64,000 nt of DNA, taken from the NCBI RefSeq assembly GCF_016863195.1, contig NZ_BOOK01000012.1:62001-126000 (forward strand), written 5' to 3'. The notes beneath the pieces were generated by a model that was given only the letters and a program-made list of their open reading frames with translations, made no database searches and was not told where the DNA came from. This DNA comes from Paraplanobispora takensis (GTDB lineage Bacteria > Actinomycetota > Actinomycetes > Streptosporangiales > Streptosporangiaceae). Shown here one piece after another: positions 43,039-52,067 of the stretch. The translations under genes were made by a program, and so were the position numbers. Numbering within the stretch: the stretch's first letter is position 1; the number at the start of each line of letters is the position of its first letter.

Positions 43039-43931
43039 TGACGACCCGTACGAAACCCTGGCACGGAGTGATGGTGGCGACCGCGCTGCCCCTCGGTGAC
43101 GACCTGTCGATCGACCACGCCGCCTACGCCGGTCACTGCCGGCGGATGGTCGCCCACGGCTGCGACGGCGTGGTGCCCAACGGCTCCCTGGGGGAGTACC
43201 AGACGCTGACGCCCGAGGAGCGGGCCGAGGTCGTGCGGACCGCGGTGGCCGCGGTCGGCGGGGAGCGGGTCATGCCGGGGATCGCCGCCTACGGCGCGCT
43301 GGAGGCCCGCCGCTGGGCCGAGCAGGCCGGGGAGGCCGGGTGCGGGGCGGTGATGCTGCTCCCGCCGAACGCCTACCGGGCCGACGAACGGGCCGTGATC
43401 GAGCACTACCGGGAGGTGGCGCGCGCAGGACTGCCGGTGGTCGCCTACAACAACCCCTTCGACACCAAGGTCGACCTCACCCCCGCCCTGCTGGCGCGGC
43501 TGCACGCCGAAGGACTGATCGTGGCCGTCAAGGAGTTCAGCGGCGACGTACGGCGGGCCTACGAGCTCGCCGAACTCGCCCCCGGGCTGGACCTGCTGGC
43601 CGGGGCCGACGACGTGCTGCTGGAGCTGGCCGTGGCCGGCGCCGTCGGGTGGGTGGCGGGCTATCCCAACGCCCTGCCCGAGGCCTGCGTGGCGCTGTAC
43701 CGGGCCGCCGTCGCCGGGGACCTGACGACCGCGGTCCCGCTCTACCGGACGCTGCACCCGCTGCTGCGCTGGGACTCCAAGACCGCGTTCGTGCAGGCCA
43801 TCAAACTCTCCATGGACATGGCCGGGCACCGCGGCGGCCCCTGCCGCCCGCCGCGGCTGCCCCTGGCGCCGCAGGACGGGGAAACGGTCCGCGCCGCCAC
43901 CGAGAAGGTCCTCGCCTCGGGCCTCCGATAG
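43035..43931 (+). CDS. DapA-family deaminase (pyrroline-4-hydroxy-2-carboxylate deaminase candidate)
   Basis: A 298-residue member of the dihydrodipicolinate synthase/N-acetylneuraminate lyase family. The Schiff-base Lys166 lies in VAVKEFSGD and the catalytic Tyr138 in AYNNPFD; NGSLGEY replaces the usual GTTGE loop. In hydroxyproline catabolism this family removes ammonia and water from the pyrroline to give 2-oxoglutarate semialdehyde, and the gene context fits that step. The final dehydrogenase to 2-oxoglutarate is not in the window. ATG 43035 follows GGAAGG. Confidence 0.87.
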   Translation: MMTTRTKPWHGVMVATALPLGDDLSIDHAAYAGHCRRMVAHGCDGVVPNGSLGEYQTLTPEERAEVVRTAVAAVGGERVMPGIAAYGALEARRWAEQAGEAGCGAVMLLPPNAYRADERAVIEHYREVARAGLPVVAYNNPFDTKVDLTPALLARLHAEGLIVAVKEFSGDVRRAYELAELAPGLDLLAGADDVLLELAVAGAVGWVAGYPNALPEACVALYRAAVAGDLTTAVPLYRTLHPLLRWDSKTAFVQAIKLSMDMAGHRGGPCRPPRLPLAPQDGETVRAATEKVLASGLR

Positions 43932-43958
43932 CGATCTCGTTTCAGGAAGTGAGGGACG

Positions 43959-44960
43959 ATGAGGACCAAGCGGGTTTTCCACGCGGTGGACTCGCACACC
44001 GAGGGCATGCCGACGCGGGTGATCACCGGGGGAGTGGGGGTGATCCCCGGGGCCACCATGGCCGAGCGGCGCGAGCACTTCCTGGCGAACACGGATCACG
44101 TCCGCACCCTGCTCATGTACGAGCCGCGCGGTCACTCCGCGATGAGCGGGGCCATCCTGCAGCCGCCGACCCGGCCCGACGCCGACTACGGCGTGCTCTA
44201 CATCGAGGTGTCCGGCTGTCTGCCGATGTGCGGGCACGGCACGATCGGCGTCGCCACCGTGCTGGTGGAGACCGGGATGGTCGAGGTGACCGAGCCGGTC
44301 ACCGTCATCCGCCTGGACACGCCCGCGGGGCTGGTGGTGGCCGAGGTGCGGGTCGAGGACGGCTCCGCCGCCGAGGTGACGATCACCAACGTGCCGTCCT
44401 TCGTCGTCGGCCTGGACCGGGTGGTCAAGATTCCCGGTCTGGGGGAGGTCGTCCACGACCTGGCCTACGGCGGGAACTTCTACGCGATCGTGCGGCTGGA
44501 GGACCTCGGCCTGCCGTTCGAGCGCGCGTACGGCCGGCGGCTCCTCGACGCCGGATTGGCGATCATGGAGGCGATCAATGAGGCCGACGAGCCTGTGCAC
44601 CCGCTCGATGAGCGGGTGCGGGGCTGCCACCACGTCTATCTGGCCGCCCCCGGATCGGATGCCCGGCACTCGCGCCACGCCATGGCCATCCACCCCGGCT
44701 GGTTCGACCGCTCACCGTGCGGGACCGGCACCAGCGCGCGGATGGCGCAGCTGCACGCCCGGGGCGAACTGGAGGTGGGCGGCGACTTCGTCAACGAGTC
44801 GTTCATCGGCACCCGGTTCACGGGGCGGCTGATCGAGGAGACCACCGTCGCCGGGCGGCCCGCGGTGATCCCGGCGATCACCGGCCGGGCGTGGGTGACG
44901 GGGACGGCCCAGTACTTCCTGGACCCCCGCGACCCCTTCCCCGAGGGCTTCCTCCTGTGA
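43959..44960 (+). CDS. Proline racemase-family 4-hydroxyproline epimerase
   Basis: A 333-residue cofactor-independent epimerase. Both catalytic Cys are present: Cys91 in PMCGHGTIG and Cys254 in SPCGTGTSA, so it is a two-base racemase/epimerase rather than a Thr-type dehydratase. It would convert trans-4-hydroxy-L-proline to cis-4-hydroxy-D-proline, the substrate of the dehydrogenase upstream. It is last in the operon, 27 bases after the deaminase gene. Its last 83 bases overlap the convergent WYL-regulator gene. A proline racemase role is less likely given the neighbours. Confidence 0.92.
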   Translation: MRTKRVFHAVDSHTEGMPTRVITGGVGVIPGATMAERREHFLANTDHVRTLLMYEPRGHSAMSGAILQPPTRPDADYGVLYIEVSGCLPMCGHGTIGVATVLVETGMVEVTEPVTVIRLDTPAGLVVAEVRVEDGSAAEVTITNVPSFVVGLDRVVKIPGLGEVVHDLAYGGNFYAIVRLEDLGLPFERAYGRRLLDAGLAIMEAINEADEPVHPLDERVRGCHHVYLAAPGSDARHSRHAMAIHPGWFDRSPCGTGTSARMAQLHARGELEVGGDFVNESFIGTRFTGRLIEETTVAGRPAVIPAITGRAWVTGTAQYFLDPRDPFPEGFLL

Positions 44961-45921
44961 CCTCGCCCGGCGGGGCCGCGCCCCGGAGCAGGCGCGCCGC
45001 GAGCGAGGCCACGTGCGCCCGCAGCTCGTCCGGCTCGTGGATCTCGAACTCGAAACCGAGCAGGCCGACCAGGTAGGCCAGGCCGTCCAGGGAGTCGGCG
45101 CCGATCTCCAGCAGGCAGGTGCGCCCGTCGATCGGGGAGAGCGTGCCCGCGGTGGGCAGCACCCGGGTGCGCGCCTGCTCCACTGGGGCGTGCACGGTGA
45201 TCCTGGCCCGCCAGCCGTAGATCTGCGTGGTGATCCGCCGGGAGAGGTAGTCGGCCAGATCGGCGGCGGGGGGCTCGCGCGGGGTGAAGCGGGCGCGCGG
45301 GCTCGGCGCGTCCATCCGGTCGACGCGGAAGGTCCGCCAGTCCCGGCGGCCGGTGTCCCAGGCCAGCAGGTACCAGCGGCGGGCCATGTGGGCCAGTTTG
45401 AGCGGCTCGACGATCCTGGCGGTGGCCCTGCCGTCGTGTCCCCGGTAGCCGAACCCCAGCTGCCGGTGGTCACGGCAGGCGGAGGCGATGGCCGTCAGCG
45501 TCGTGTGGTCGACGAGCGGGTTGCCGCCGCCCAACCCGATCGTCGCCTCCTGCAGTGCGTTCACCCGGTGCCGCAGCCGCGAGGGCAGCACCTGCTCCAG
45601 CTTGACCAGCGCGCGGACCGAGCTCTCCTCGATCCCCGCCACCGTGCCGTCGGCGGCCGTGCGCAGCCCCACCGCCACCGCCACGGCCTCCTCGTCGTCC
45701 AGCAGCAGCGGCGGCAGCGCCGCGCCGGCGCCCAGCCGGTAGCCGCCGGCCACGCCCCGGGCCGCGTGCACGGGATAGCCGAGGTCGCGCAGCCGTTCGA
45801 TGTCGCGCCGCAGGGTGCGCACGTCGATCTCGAGGCGCCCGGCCAGGTCGGCGCCTGTCCAGTCGCGCCGGGCCTGCAGCAGGGACAGCAGGCGCAGCAA
45901 CCGGGCGGATGTCCGCAACAT
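44878..45921 (-). CDS. WYL-domain transcriptional regulator (YafY-type)
   Basis: A 347-residue regulator with an N-terminal winged helix (about 1-60; LEIDVRTLRRDIERLRDLGYPV recognition region, GGYRLG wing) and a central WYL domain (about 140-225; KLAHMARRWYLLAWD). WYL domains bind small ligands or nucleic acid. It diverges from the epoxide hydrolase gene, with starts 55 bases apart, so that gene is its likely target. The C-terminal 25 residues are a Gly/Pro/Arg-rich tail that overlaps the end of the epimerase gene by 83 bases. Confidence 0.88.
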   Translation of the reverse strand: MLRTSARLLRLLSLLQARRDWTGADLAGRLEIDVRTLRRDIERLRDLGYPVHAARGVAGGYRLGAGAALPPLLLDDEEAVAVAVGLRTAADGTVAGIEESSVRALVKLEQVLPSRLRHRVNALQEATIGLGGGNPLVDHTTLTAIASACRDHRQLGFGYRGHDGRATARIVEPLKLAHMARRWYLLAWDTGRRDWRTFRVDRMDAPSPRARFTPREPPAADLADYLSRRITTQIYGWRARITVHAPVEQARTRVLPTAGTLSPIDGRTCLLEIGADSLDGLAYLVGLLGFEFEIHEPDELRAHVASLAARLLRGAAPPGEVTGGSPRGRGRGGPGSTGPSPSPTPGR

Positions 45922-45975
45922 GAGTCCTCATATTAAGGGCGGTAGTTGTCCTTTATTGCTTCTACTGTTCAAGTC

Positions 45976-47112
45976 ATGGAGATCACGGAGTTCCGCATCG
46001 ACATCCCCCAGGCCGACCTCGACGACCTGCGTGACCGGCTGGCGCGCACCCGCTGGCCCAGCGAGGTCCCCGGCGCCGGATGGAGCCGCGGCGTGCCGCT
46101 GGACTATCTCCGGGAACTGGCGGACTACTGGGCCGACGGCTACGACTGGCGGGTCCACGAGGCGAGGCTGAACGAGTTCCCGCAGTACGTCACCGAGATC
46201 GACGGCACCACCGTGCACTTCCTGCACGTGCGCTCGCCGCACGCCGAGGCGACGCCGCTGCTGCTCACCCACGGCTGGCCCGGATCCGTCGTGGAGTTCC
46301 TCGACGTCATCGAGCCGCTGACCCGGCCGGAGGACCCCGCCGACGCCTTCCACCTGGTGATCCCGTCCATCCCGGGCTTCGGCTTCTCCGGCCCGGCCCG
46401 GGAGGCCGGGTGGAACCTCGGGCGCATCGCCGCGGCGTGGGCGGAGCTGATGAGCCGCCTGGGCTACGAGCGCTTCGGCGCCCAGGGCGGCGACTGGGGC
46501 TCGGGCATCTCCCGCGAGGTCGGGCTGCTCTGCCCCGAGCGCGTCATCGGCGTGCACCTGAACTATCTGCTCACCTTCCCCTCCGGCGACCCGGAGGAGA
46601 CGGCCGCGCTCACCGAGGAGGAGAAGCGGCGGCTGGGCGGGCTCAAGCGGTTCGAGGACGAGCTGTCGGGCTACATGTACCTCCAGGCGACCCGCCCGCA
46701 GACCCTCGCCTACGCCCTCAACGACTCGCCGGTGGGCCAGCTGGCGTGGATCGTGGAGAAGTTCAAGGACTGGACCGACGCCGAGGACGTCCCCGAGGAG
46801 GCGGTGGACCGCGACCGGCTGCTGACCAACGTCATGCTCTACTGGCTGACCGGCACCGCCGGCTCCTCCGCCCAGATCTACTACGAGTTCGCGCAGGCGT
46901 GGGCCATGCCGCAGATGCTGACCGTCCCGACGGGCCTGGCGCTGTTCCCCGCCGAGGTCGCCCCGCCCATCAGGGCGTGGGCGGAGAGGACCAACGCGAT
47001 CGTGCACTGGAGTGAGTTCGACCGCGGCGGCCACTTCGCGGCCATGGAGGAACCCGACCTGCTGGTGGCGGACGTGCGGGCGTTCTTCAGGGGCCTGCGC
47101 TCCCGGTCCTGA
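45976..47112 (+). CDS. Epoxide hydrolase
   Basis: A 378-residue microsomal-type epoxide hydrolase. The N-terminal EHN segment (about 1-90) precedes an alpha/beta-hydrolase core with HGWPGS (99-104, oxyanion region), the nucleophile Asp173 in GGDWGSG, and the catalytic His in [10 protein letters not shown]. It adds water to an epoxide by a covalent ester intermediate. ATG 45976 has no ribosome site and the mRNA may be leaderless. It diverges from the WYL regulator and is closed by a strong terminator. Confidence 0.93.
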   Translation: MEITEFRIDIPQADLDDLRDRLARTRWPSEVPGAGWSRGVPLDYLRELADYWADGYDWRVHEARLNEFPQYVTEIDGTTVHFLHVRSPHAEATPLLLTHGWPGSVVEFLDVIEPLTRPEDPADAFHLVIPSIPGFGFSGPAREAGWNLGRIAAAWAELMSRLGYERFGAQGGDWGSGISREVGLLCPERVIGVHLNYLLTFPSGDPEETAALTEEEKRRLGGLKRFEDELSGYMYLQATRPQTLAYALNDSPVGQLAWIVEKFKDWTDAEDVPEEAVDRDRLLTNVMLYWLTGTAGSSAQIYYEFAQAWAMPQMLTVPTGLALFPAEVAPPIRAWAERTNAIVHWSEFDRGGHFAAMEEPDLLVADVRAFFRGLRSRS

Positions 47113-47120
47113 CCCCGGCG

Positions 47121-47151
47121 ACGGCTCCGGCCGGGTGCCGGCCGGAGCCGT
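47121..47151 (+). terminator. Intrinsic terminator after epoxide hydrolase gene
   Basis: A perfect 14-bp stem (47121-47134 with 47138-47151) with a 3-base loop, followed by TT, starts 9 bases after the stop codon. It separates the epoxide hydrolase gene from the transport operon. Confidence 0.85.
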
Positions 47152-47242
47152 TTCCCCGGCCTGCGACGGATTTCGGGCCCTTGACGGATTTCGGACCGGC
47201 GTCGACAAACAATCTGTGAACGTCGATGTCGCGCTCCGGGCC

Positions 47243-47296
47243 TTGACGAGCACGCTCCAGGGGCATGCAATATCACATATCACTAGATGTGAGGAG
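47243..47296 (+). promoter_or_regulatory. Promoter/operator region of the Liv-type importer operon
   Basis: TTGACG (47243-47248) is a likely -35 element before an AT-rich stretch. The complement of 47269-47280 reads ATATGTGATATT, an 11/12 match to the motif before the hydroxyproline operon. CACAT and ATGTG (47274-47292) also form an imperfect inverted repeat. The ribosome site GAGGAG at 47291-47296 precedes the ATG at 47304. Confidence 0.45.
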
Positions 47297-47303
47297 CCGC
47301 CCC

Positions 47304-48467
47304 ATGCGCGCCACCCCCCTGAAATCCCTCGCGTCACTCACCTTCGCCGTCCTCGCCCTGGCCGGATGCAGCCAGGGCCTGCTCGGCGACGGCGGCACGG
47401 GAGACCAGAGCAGCGCACCGGCCCAGGGCCCGATCGTCCTGGGCATGCTGATCCCCCAGTCGGGCAGCGAGGCCGCCATCGGCCCCTATATGAGCAACGC
47501 GGCACAGCTCGCGATCGACGAGATCAACGCCAAGGGCGGAGTGCTCGGCCGCAAGCTGGAGCTGAAGACCGCCGACGACGCCTGTGACCCGCAGTCGGCC
47601 TCGGCGGCGGCCAACAAGCTCGTCACCGAGGGCGTGCACGTCTCGGTGGGCGGCTACTGCTCCGGCGCGACGCTGCCCACTCTGCCGATCTTCGGCAGGG
47701 CGAACATCCCGATGATCATCCCGGCCGCCAACTCCCAGGAGCTGGTCGACCAGAAGCTCAAGCACGTCTTCCTGATCAACGGCACCGGCTCCCAGCAGGC
47801 CGCCGCCGCCCAGAAGTGGGTCGACAAGCAGGGTGCCGAGAGCGTCGCGCTGATGCACGACAACACCAGCTACTCCAAGGACATCGCCGTACGCGCCCAG
47901 AACCTGCTCGGCGACAAGGCCGTGATCGTCGAGGCGGTCACGCCCAAGGAGAGCGACTACAGCGCCAACATCACCAACGTGCTGGCCAAGAAGCCGGACT
48001 TCGTCTACTGGACCGGCTACTTCCAGGAGGGCGGGCTGATCGCGCGCCAGCTGCGCCAGGCCGGGTACAAGGGCTCGATCATGGTCGCCGACGGCGCCGT
48101 TTCGCCGAAGCTGGCCGAGATCGCCGGGGACGAGGCGGCCGAGGGCGTCTACGCCACCATGACCCAGACCCCGGAGACGCTCCAAGGCGCCGAGAACTGG
48201 ATCGCGGCCTACAAGAAGAAGTACAACGCCGACCCCGGCCCCTACTCCAACCAGTCCTACGACGCCGTACGGCTGGCCGCCGAGGCGATCACCAAGGCGG
48301 GCGGCACCGACGGCGCCAAGGTCATCGCCGCGCTGGAGGCCGTCGACGGCTTCCCGATGTTCTCCGGGCCGCTGAAGTTCACCCCCGAGCACACCCTGGC
48401 CAACGGCGGCTTCCAGATCCTCGTGGTCAAGGACGGCGCGTTCGCCCTGCAGGACCCCCTCGCGTGA
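47304..48467 (+). CDS. Amino-acid-type ABC substrate-binding lipoprotein (LivJ-like)
   Basis: A 387-residue lipoprotein with lipobox LALAGC (Cys22) and a type I periplasmic-binding fold (about 45-380). Family blocks are LGMLIPQSGSEAAIGPYM, AIDEINAKGG, VGGYCSGATLP and YSNQSYDAVRLAAEAI. Such proteins bind branched-chain or other amino acids and amides. It is first in a five-gene importer operon. Because its promoter shares a motif with the hydroxyproline operon, hydroxyproline or a collagen-type peptide is a reasonable ligand guess, but this is inference. Confidence 0.93.
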   Translation: MRATPLKSLASLTFAVLALAGCSQGLLGDGGTGDQSSAPAQGPIVLGMLIPQSGSEAAIGPYMSNAAQLAIDEINAKGGVLGRKLELKTADDACDPQSASAAANKLVTEGVHVSVGGYCSGATLPTLPIFGRANIPMIIPAANSQELVDQKLKHVFLINGTGSQQAAAAQKWVDKQGAESVALMHDNTSYSKDIAVRAQNLLGDKAVIVEAVTPKESDYSANITNVLAKKPDFVYWTGYFQEGGLIARQLRQAGYKGSIMVADGAVSPKLAEIAGDEAAEGVYATMTQTPETLQGAENWIAAYKKKYNADPGPYSNQSYDAVRLAAEAITKAGGTDGAKVIAALEAVDGFPMFSGPLKFTPEHTLANGGFQILVVKDGAFALQDPLA

Positions 48468-48543
48468 CCGGGCGCGGGAAGCACGACCCGGCCGGTGCCC
48501 CGGCCGGGTCGCCGGTCGCGGCCCGGGCCGCGCGGGAGGCCGG

Positions 48544-49437
48544 ATGACGCAGCTCGTCTGGAACGGCCTGTTCGTCGGTTCGTTCTACGCCCTGGTGGCG
48601 CTGGGCTACAGCATGGTCTACGGGATCATCAAGCTGCTCAACTTCGCCCACGGCGACCTGTACATGCTCGGCGCCTTCACCGGCTTCGCCATCCTCGGCG
48701 CGGCCGGCGGGGTGTCGTCCTCGGCCGCGCTGCCGGTGCTGCTCGGCGTACTCCTGGCGACCATGGTCATCACCGGCCTGGCCGGGGTGGTGCTGGAGCG
48801 GGTCGCCTACCGGCCGCTGCGCGGCGCCCCCCGCCTGTCCCTGCTGATCACCGCGGTCGGCGCGTCCTTCGCCCTGGAGTACGGCATGCGCGTGGTGGCC
48901 GGGGCCGACCCGCGGGTCTACCCGGTACGGCTCGGCGGCACCGCCCTGGAGGTGTTCGGGGCCCGGCTGACCGTGCAGCAGCTCGCGCTGGTCGCGGTGG
49001 CCGTGGTGCTCATGGCCGGGCTCAACCTGCTGGTCACCCGGACCCGCGAGGGCCGGGCCATGCGGGCCATCGCGCTGGACCCGCGCACCAGCGCGCTCAT
49101 GGGGATCGACGTCAACGCGGTGATCTCCCGGACCTTCTTCCTGGGGTCGGCGCTGGCCGGGGCCGCCGGGGTGATGGCCGGGGCCTACTACGGGAAGATC
49201 GACTTTCTGATGGGCTTCCTGATCGGGCTCAAGGCGTTCACCGCGGCGGTCATCGGCGGGATCGGCAACATCCCCGGCACCATGCTCGGCGGGCTGCTGC
49301 TGGGGCTGCTGGAGTCGTTCGGGACGTTCTGGCTCGGCGGTGAATGGCGCGACGTGTTCGCCTTCGGGGTGCTGATCGTGTTCCTGACCGTGCGGCCGAC
49401 GGGCCTGCTCGGCGAGCGCGTCACGGAGCGGGTGTGA
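48544..49437 (+). CDS. Branched-chain amino acid-type ABC permease (LivH-like)
   Basis: A 297-residue membrane permease with about eight helices. The family's GSFYALVALGYSMVYGIIKLLNFAHGD start is seen at about residues 12-38, and the cytoplasmic coupling region is TREGRAMRAIALDPRTSALMGID, followed by FTAAVIGGIGNIPGTMLGG. It pairs with the LivM-like protein to form the channel. Its TGA overlaps the GTG of livM. The gap of 76 bases after the binding-protein gene has no terminator. Confidence 0.95.
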   Translation: MTQLVWNGLFVGSFYALVALGYSMVYGIIKLLNFAHGDLYMLGAFTGFAILGAAGGVSSSAALPVLLGVLLATMVITGLAGVVLERVAYRPLRGAPRLSLLITAVGASFALEYGMRVVAGADPRVYPVRLGGTALEVFGARLTVQQLALVAVAVVLMAGLNLLVTRTREGRAMRAIALDPRTSALMGIDVNAVISRTFFLGSALAGAAGVMAGAYYGKIDFLMGFLIGLKAFTAAVIGGIGNIPGTMLGGLLLGLLESFGTFWLGGEWRDVFAFGVLIVFLTVRPTGLLGERVTERV

Positions 49438-50603
49438 AGGGCCCCGGCCAGGACCCGGCGGCCCCGGGCCCGGACTCCGCGCTCTCCGGTCCGGACTCTC
49501 CTCCGCAGGCCGGATCGCCTCCCGGTTCGGACTCCGCGCTCTCCGGTTCCGGCTCGTCGTCCGGCTCCGGCTCCGGTTCCGGCTCGCCGTCCGGGCTCGC
49601 GGGTCCTGCGGGCGCCGAGCCGCCGGGCGGGAGCCGTACGACCGGATCGGAGGTCCGCCTGCGGGGCACCACCAAACCGCCCACGGTGGCCTCGCGGCTG
49701 CTGCAGAACCGGTGGGCGGGACTGGCGGGACTGCTCGTCGCGCTCCTGGCGCCCTTCGTGAACGCCACGCCGTACGCGCTGTCGGTCATGACCAGCGCGG
49801 CGATCTTCGTGATGCTCGCCGCCGGGCTGAACATCGTGGTCGGCTACTGCGGCCTGCTCGACCTGGGGTACGCCGCCTTCTTCGCGGTCGGCGCCTACAC
49901 CAGCGGCGTGCTGGCCACCCGCTTCGACCTGCCGCTGCTGGCCACCGTGCCCGCGGTCCTGGTGGCCACCGTGATCGCCGGGATCGTCATCGGCGCGCCG
50001 ACCCTGCGGTTGCGCAGCGACTATCTGGCCGTCGTCACCCTCGGCTTCGGGGAGATCATCCGCATCACCGCCAACAACCTGGAGGTGACCGGCGGCCCGT
50101 CGGGCGTCTACGGCATCCCGCACCTCGCCGACGGCCCGGTGGGGTTCTACTACCTGACCGTGGCGGTCGTCGCCGTGGCCGTGGCCGGCGCCGCCCGGCT
50201 GGGCCGCTCCCGCCTCGGCCGGGCCTGGCGGTTCGTCCGTGAGGACGAGGACGCCGCAGAGGCGATGGGCGTGCACACCTACCGGGTCAAGCTCGCCGCC
50301 TACATCGCCGGGGCGATCTGGGGCGGCCTGGCCGGGGTGCTGTTCGCCGCGCACCTGTCGGCCATCTCCCCGGCCAGCTTCACCTTCCTGCAGTCGGCGC
50401 TGGTGCTGATGGCCGTGGTCCTGGGCGGCATGGGCTCGATGCCGGGCGTCGTCATCGGCGCGATCGTGATCAGCATCCTGCCGGAGATCCTGCGCGACCT
50501 CGCCGACCACCGCTTCTTCCTGTTCGGGGTCCTGCTCATCGTCGTCATGCTCCTGCGCCCGCAGGGGCTGTGGCCCGCCCGTTCCAAGGAGGCCCTCAAA
50601 TGA
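49434..50603 (+). CDS. ABC permease (LivM-like) with Gly/Ser-rich N-terminal extension
   Basis: A 389-residue permease. Residues from about 85 onwards are a normal LivM core: LNIVVGYCGLLDLGYAAFFAVGAY begins near 120, then VTLGFGEIIRI and the REDEDAAEAMGVHT coupling loop. The first 75 residues are an unusual hydrophilic tail of repeated PDSALSG and SGSGS units, encoded by repetitive DNA; typical LivM proteins lack it. GTG 49434 overlaps the livH stop; starting nearer the core would require ignoring that coupling. Its stop overlaps the livG ATG. Confidence 0.92.
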   Translation: MKGPGQDPAAPGPDSALSGPDSPPQAGSPPGSDSALSGSGSSSGSGSGSGSPSGLAGPAGAEPPGGSRTTGSEVRLRGTTKPPTVASRLLQNRWAGLAGLLVALLAPFVNATPYALSVMTSAAIFVMLAAGLNIVVGYCGLLDLGYAAFFAVGAYTSGVLATRFDLPLLATVPAVLVATVIAGIVIGAPTLRLRSDYLAVVTLGFGEIIRITANNLEVTGGPSGVYGIPHLADGPVGFYYLTVAVVAVAVAGAARLGRSRLGRAWRFVREDEDAAEAMGVHTYRVKLAAYIAGAIWGGLAGVLFAAHLSAISPASFTFLQSALVLMAVVLGGMGSMPGVVIGAIVISILPEILRDLADHRFFLFGVLLIVVMLLRPQGLWPARSKEALK

Positions 50604-51367
50604 CCCTGCTGGACGTGGCGGACCTGCGCCTGTCCTTCGGCGGGCTGCTGGCCATCGACGGGCTGAGCTTCTCGGTGGGGGAGGGGGAGATCGTCTCGGT
50701 CATCGGCCCGAACGGCGCGGGGAAGACCTCGGCCTTCAACTGCGTCACCGGGTTCTACCGGCCCACCGCGGGGCGGATCGCACTGCGCGGCCGGGACCTG
50801 CGGGGACTGCGGCCCTCCGCGGTCGCGGGCCTGGGCGTGGCGCGGACCTTCCAGAACCTGCGCCTGTTCGGCGAGCTGTCGGTCCTGGACAACGTGCGCG
50901 CCGGCACCCATCTGTGGCTGCGGCAGAGCGTGTTCGACGCGCTGCTGCACACCCCCCGCTACCGCCGCTCCGAGCACGAGTGCACCGAGCAGGCCCACCA
51001 CTGGCTGGACTTCGTGGGTCTGCGCGGCGACCGCTACGGCCCCGCCCGGGCGCTGTCGTACGGCGAGCAGCGTCGCACCGAGATCGCCAGGGCGCTGGCC
51101 AGGCACCCCTGCCTGCTCCTGCTGGACGAGCCCGCCGCCGGGCTCAACCACGGGGAGAAGGCCGAGCTGCTGGGCCTCATCCGGCGCATCCGGGACCTCG
51201 GCGTCGCCATCGTGCTCATCGAGCACGACATGGGGCTGGTCATGGAGGTCTCCGAACGGGTGGTGGTGCTCAACTTCGGCCGGGAGATCGCCGACGGCCG
51301 CCCCGAGGACGTCCGGCGCGACCCCGCCGTCATCGAGGCCTACCTGGGAGGTGAGCCGCATGCTTGA
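50600..51367 (+). CDS. ABC ATPase, LivG-like
   Basis: A 255-residue ATPase of the branched-chain amino acid importer class. Walker A is GPNGAGKTS, the Q-loop region is GVARTFQNLRLF, the Walker B LLLLDEPAAGLNHGE and the switch His in LIEHDM. The ABC signature is a variant, LSYGEQRRTEIA, as in many LivG proteins. ATG 50600 follows AAGGAGG and overlaps the livM stop. It forms a heterodimer with LivF. Confidence 0.95.
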   Translation: MTLLDVADLRLSFGGLLAIDGLSFSVGEGEIVSVIGPNGAGKTSAFNCVTGFYRPTAGRIALRGRDLRGLRPSAVAGLGVARTFQNLRLFGELSVLDNVRAGTHLWLRQSVFDALLHTPRYRRSEHECTEQAHHWLDFVGLRGDRYGPARALSYGEQRRTEIARALARHPCLLLLDEPAAGLNHGEKAELLGLIRRIRDLGVAIVLIEHDMGLVMEVSERVVVLNFGREIADGRPEDVRRDPAVIEAYLGGEPHA

Positions 51368-52067
51368 GATCCGCGATCTGGACGTGCACTACGGCGGCGT
51401 CCACGCGCTGCGCGGCCTGTCCCTCACCGTCGCGCAGGGCGAGACCGTGGCCCTGCTGGGCAACAACGGCGCGGGCAAGACCACCACGCTCTCGGCGGTC
51501 TCCGGTCTCCTGCGGCCGAGCGGCGGCGCGATCCTGTTCGAGGGCGCCGACATCACCAGGGAGCATCCGCACCGGATCACCGCGCGCGGGCTGGTGCACG
51601 TACCCGAGGGACGCAGGGTCTTCAGCACCCTGACCGTCCACGAGAACCTGCAACTCGGCGGCTATCTGGTGCGCGACTCCGCCGAGATCCGCCGCCGGAT
51701 CGAGCGCGTCTACGAGCTGCTGCCCCACCTGGCCCAGCGGCGCGGCCAGCAGGGCGGCACCCTGTCCGGCGGCGAGCAGCAGATGCTGGCCGTCGGCCGG
51801 GCGCTGGTCACCGGGCCGCGGCTGCTGCTGCTGGACGAGCCGTCCATGGGCCTGGCGCCGCTGGTGGTCGCCTCGATCATGGAGCTGGTGGCCGACATCA
51901 ACGCCGGGGGCACCTCGGTGCTGCTGGTCGAGCAGAACGCGGCCGCGGCCCTGCGGATCGCGGACCGCGGATATGTGATCGAGAACGGCGAGGGCGTGCT
52001 GGAGGGCCCGGCCGCCGGCCTGCGCGAGGACCCCCGGGTCGTGCAGGCCTATCTGGGCGGGGTCTGA
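51360..52067 (+). CDS. ABC ATPase, LivF-like
   Basis: A 235-residue ATPase and partner of LivG. Walker A is GNNGAGKTT, the signature LSGGEQQMLAVGRAL, Walker B LLLLDEPSMGLAP and the switch region LVEQNAAAAL, all typical of LivF, including the Gln-Asn instead of His-Asp after the switch. ATG 51360 lies six bases after GGAGGTGA, inside the livG 3' end. It closes the importer operon; 228 bases of GC-rich degenerate repeat lead to the regulator gene. Confidence 0.95.
   Translation: MLEIRDLDVHYGGVHALRGLSLTVAQGETVALLGNNGAGKTTTLSAVSGLLRPSGGAILFEGADITREHPHRITARGLVHVPEGRRVFSTLTVHENLQLGGYLVRDSAEIRRRIERVYELLPHLAQRRGQQGGTLSGGEQQMLAVGRALVTGPRLLLLDEPSMGLAPLVVASIMELVADINAGGTSVLLVEQNAAAALRIADRGYVIENGEGVLEGPAAGLREDPRVVQAYLGGV

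Noticed and set aside
40084..44960. Reading the epimerase operon as part of the RiPP locus (D-amino acid tailoring)
   Set aside because: The five genes form a self-consistent hydroxyproline catabolic set with a separate promoter and operator motif.
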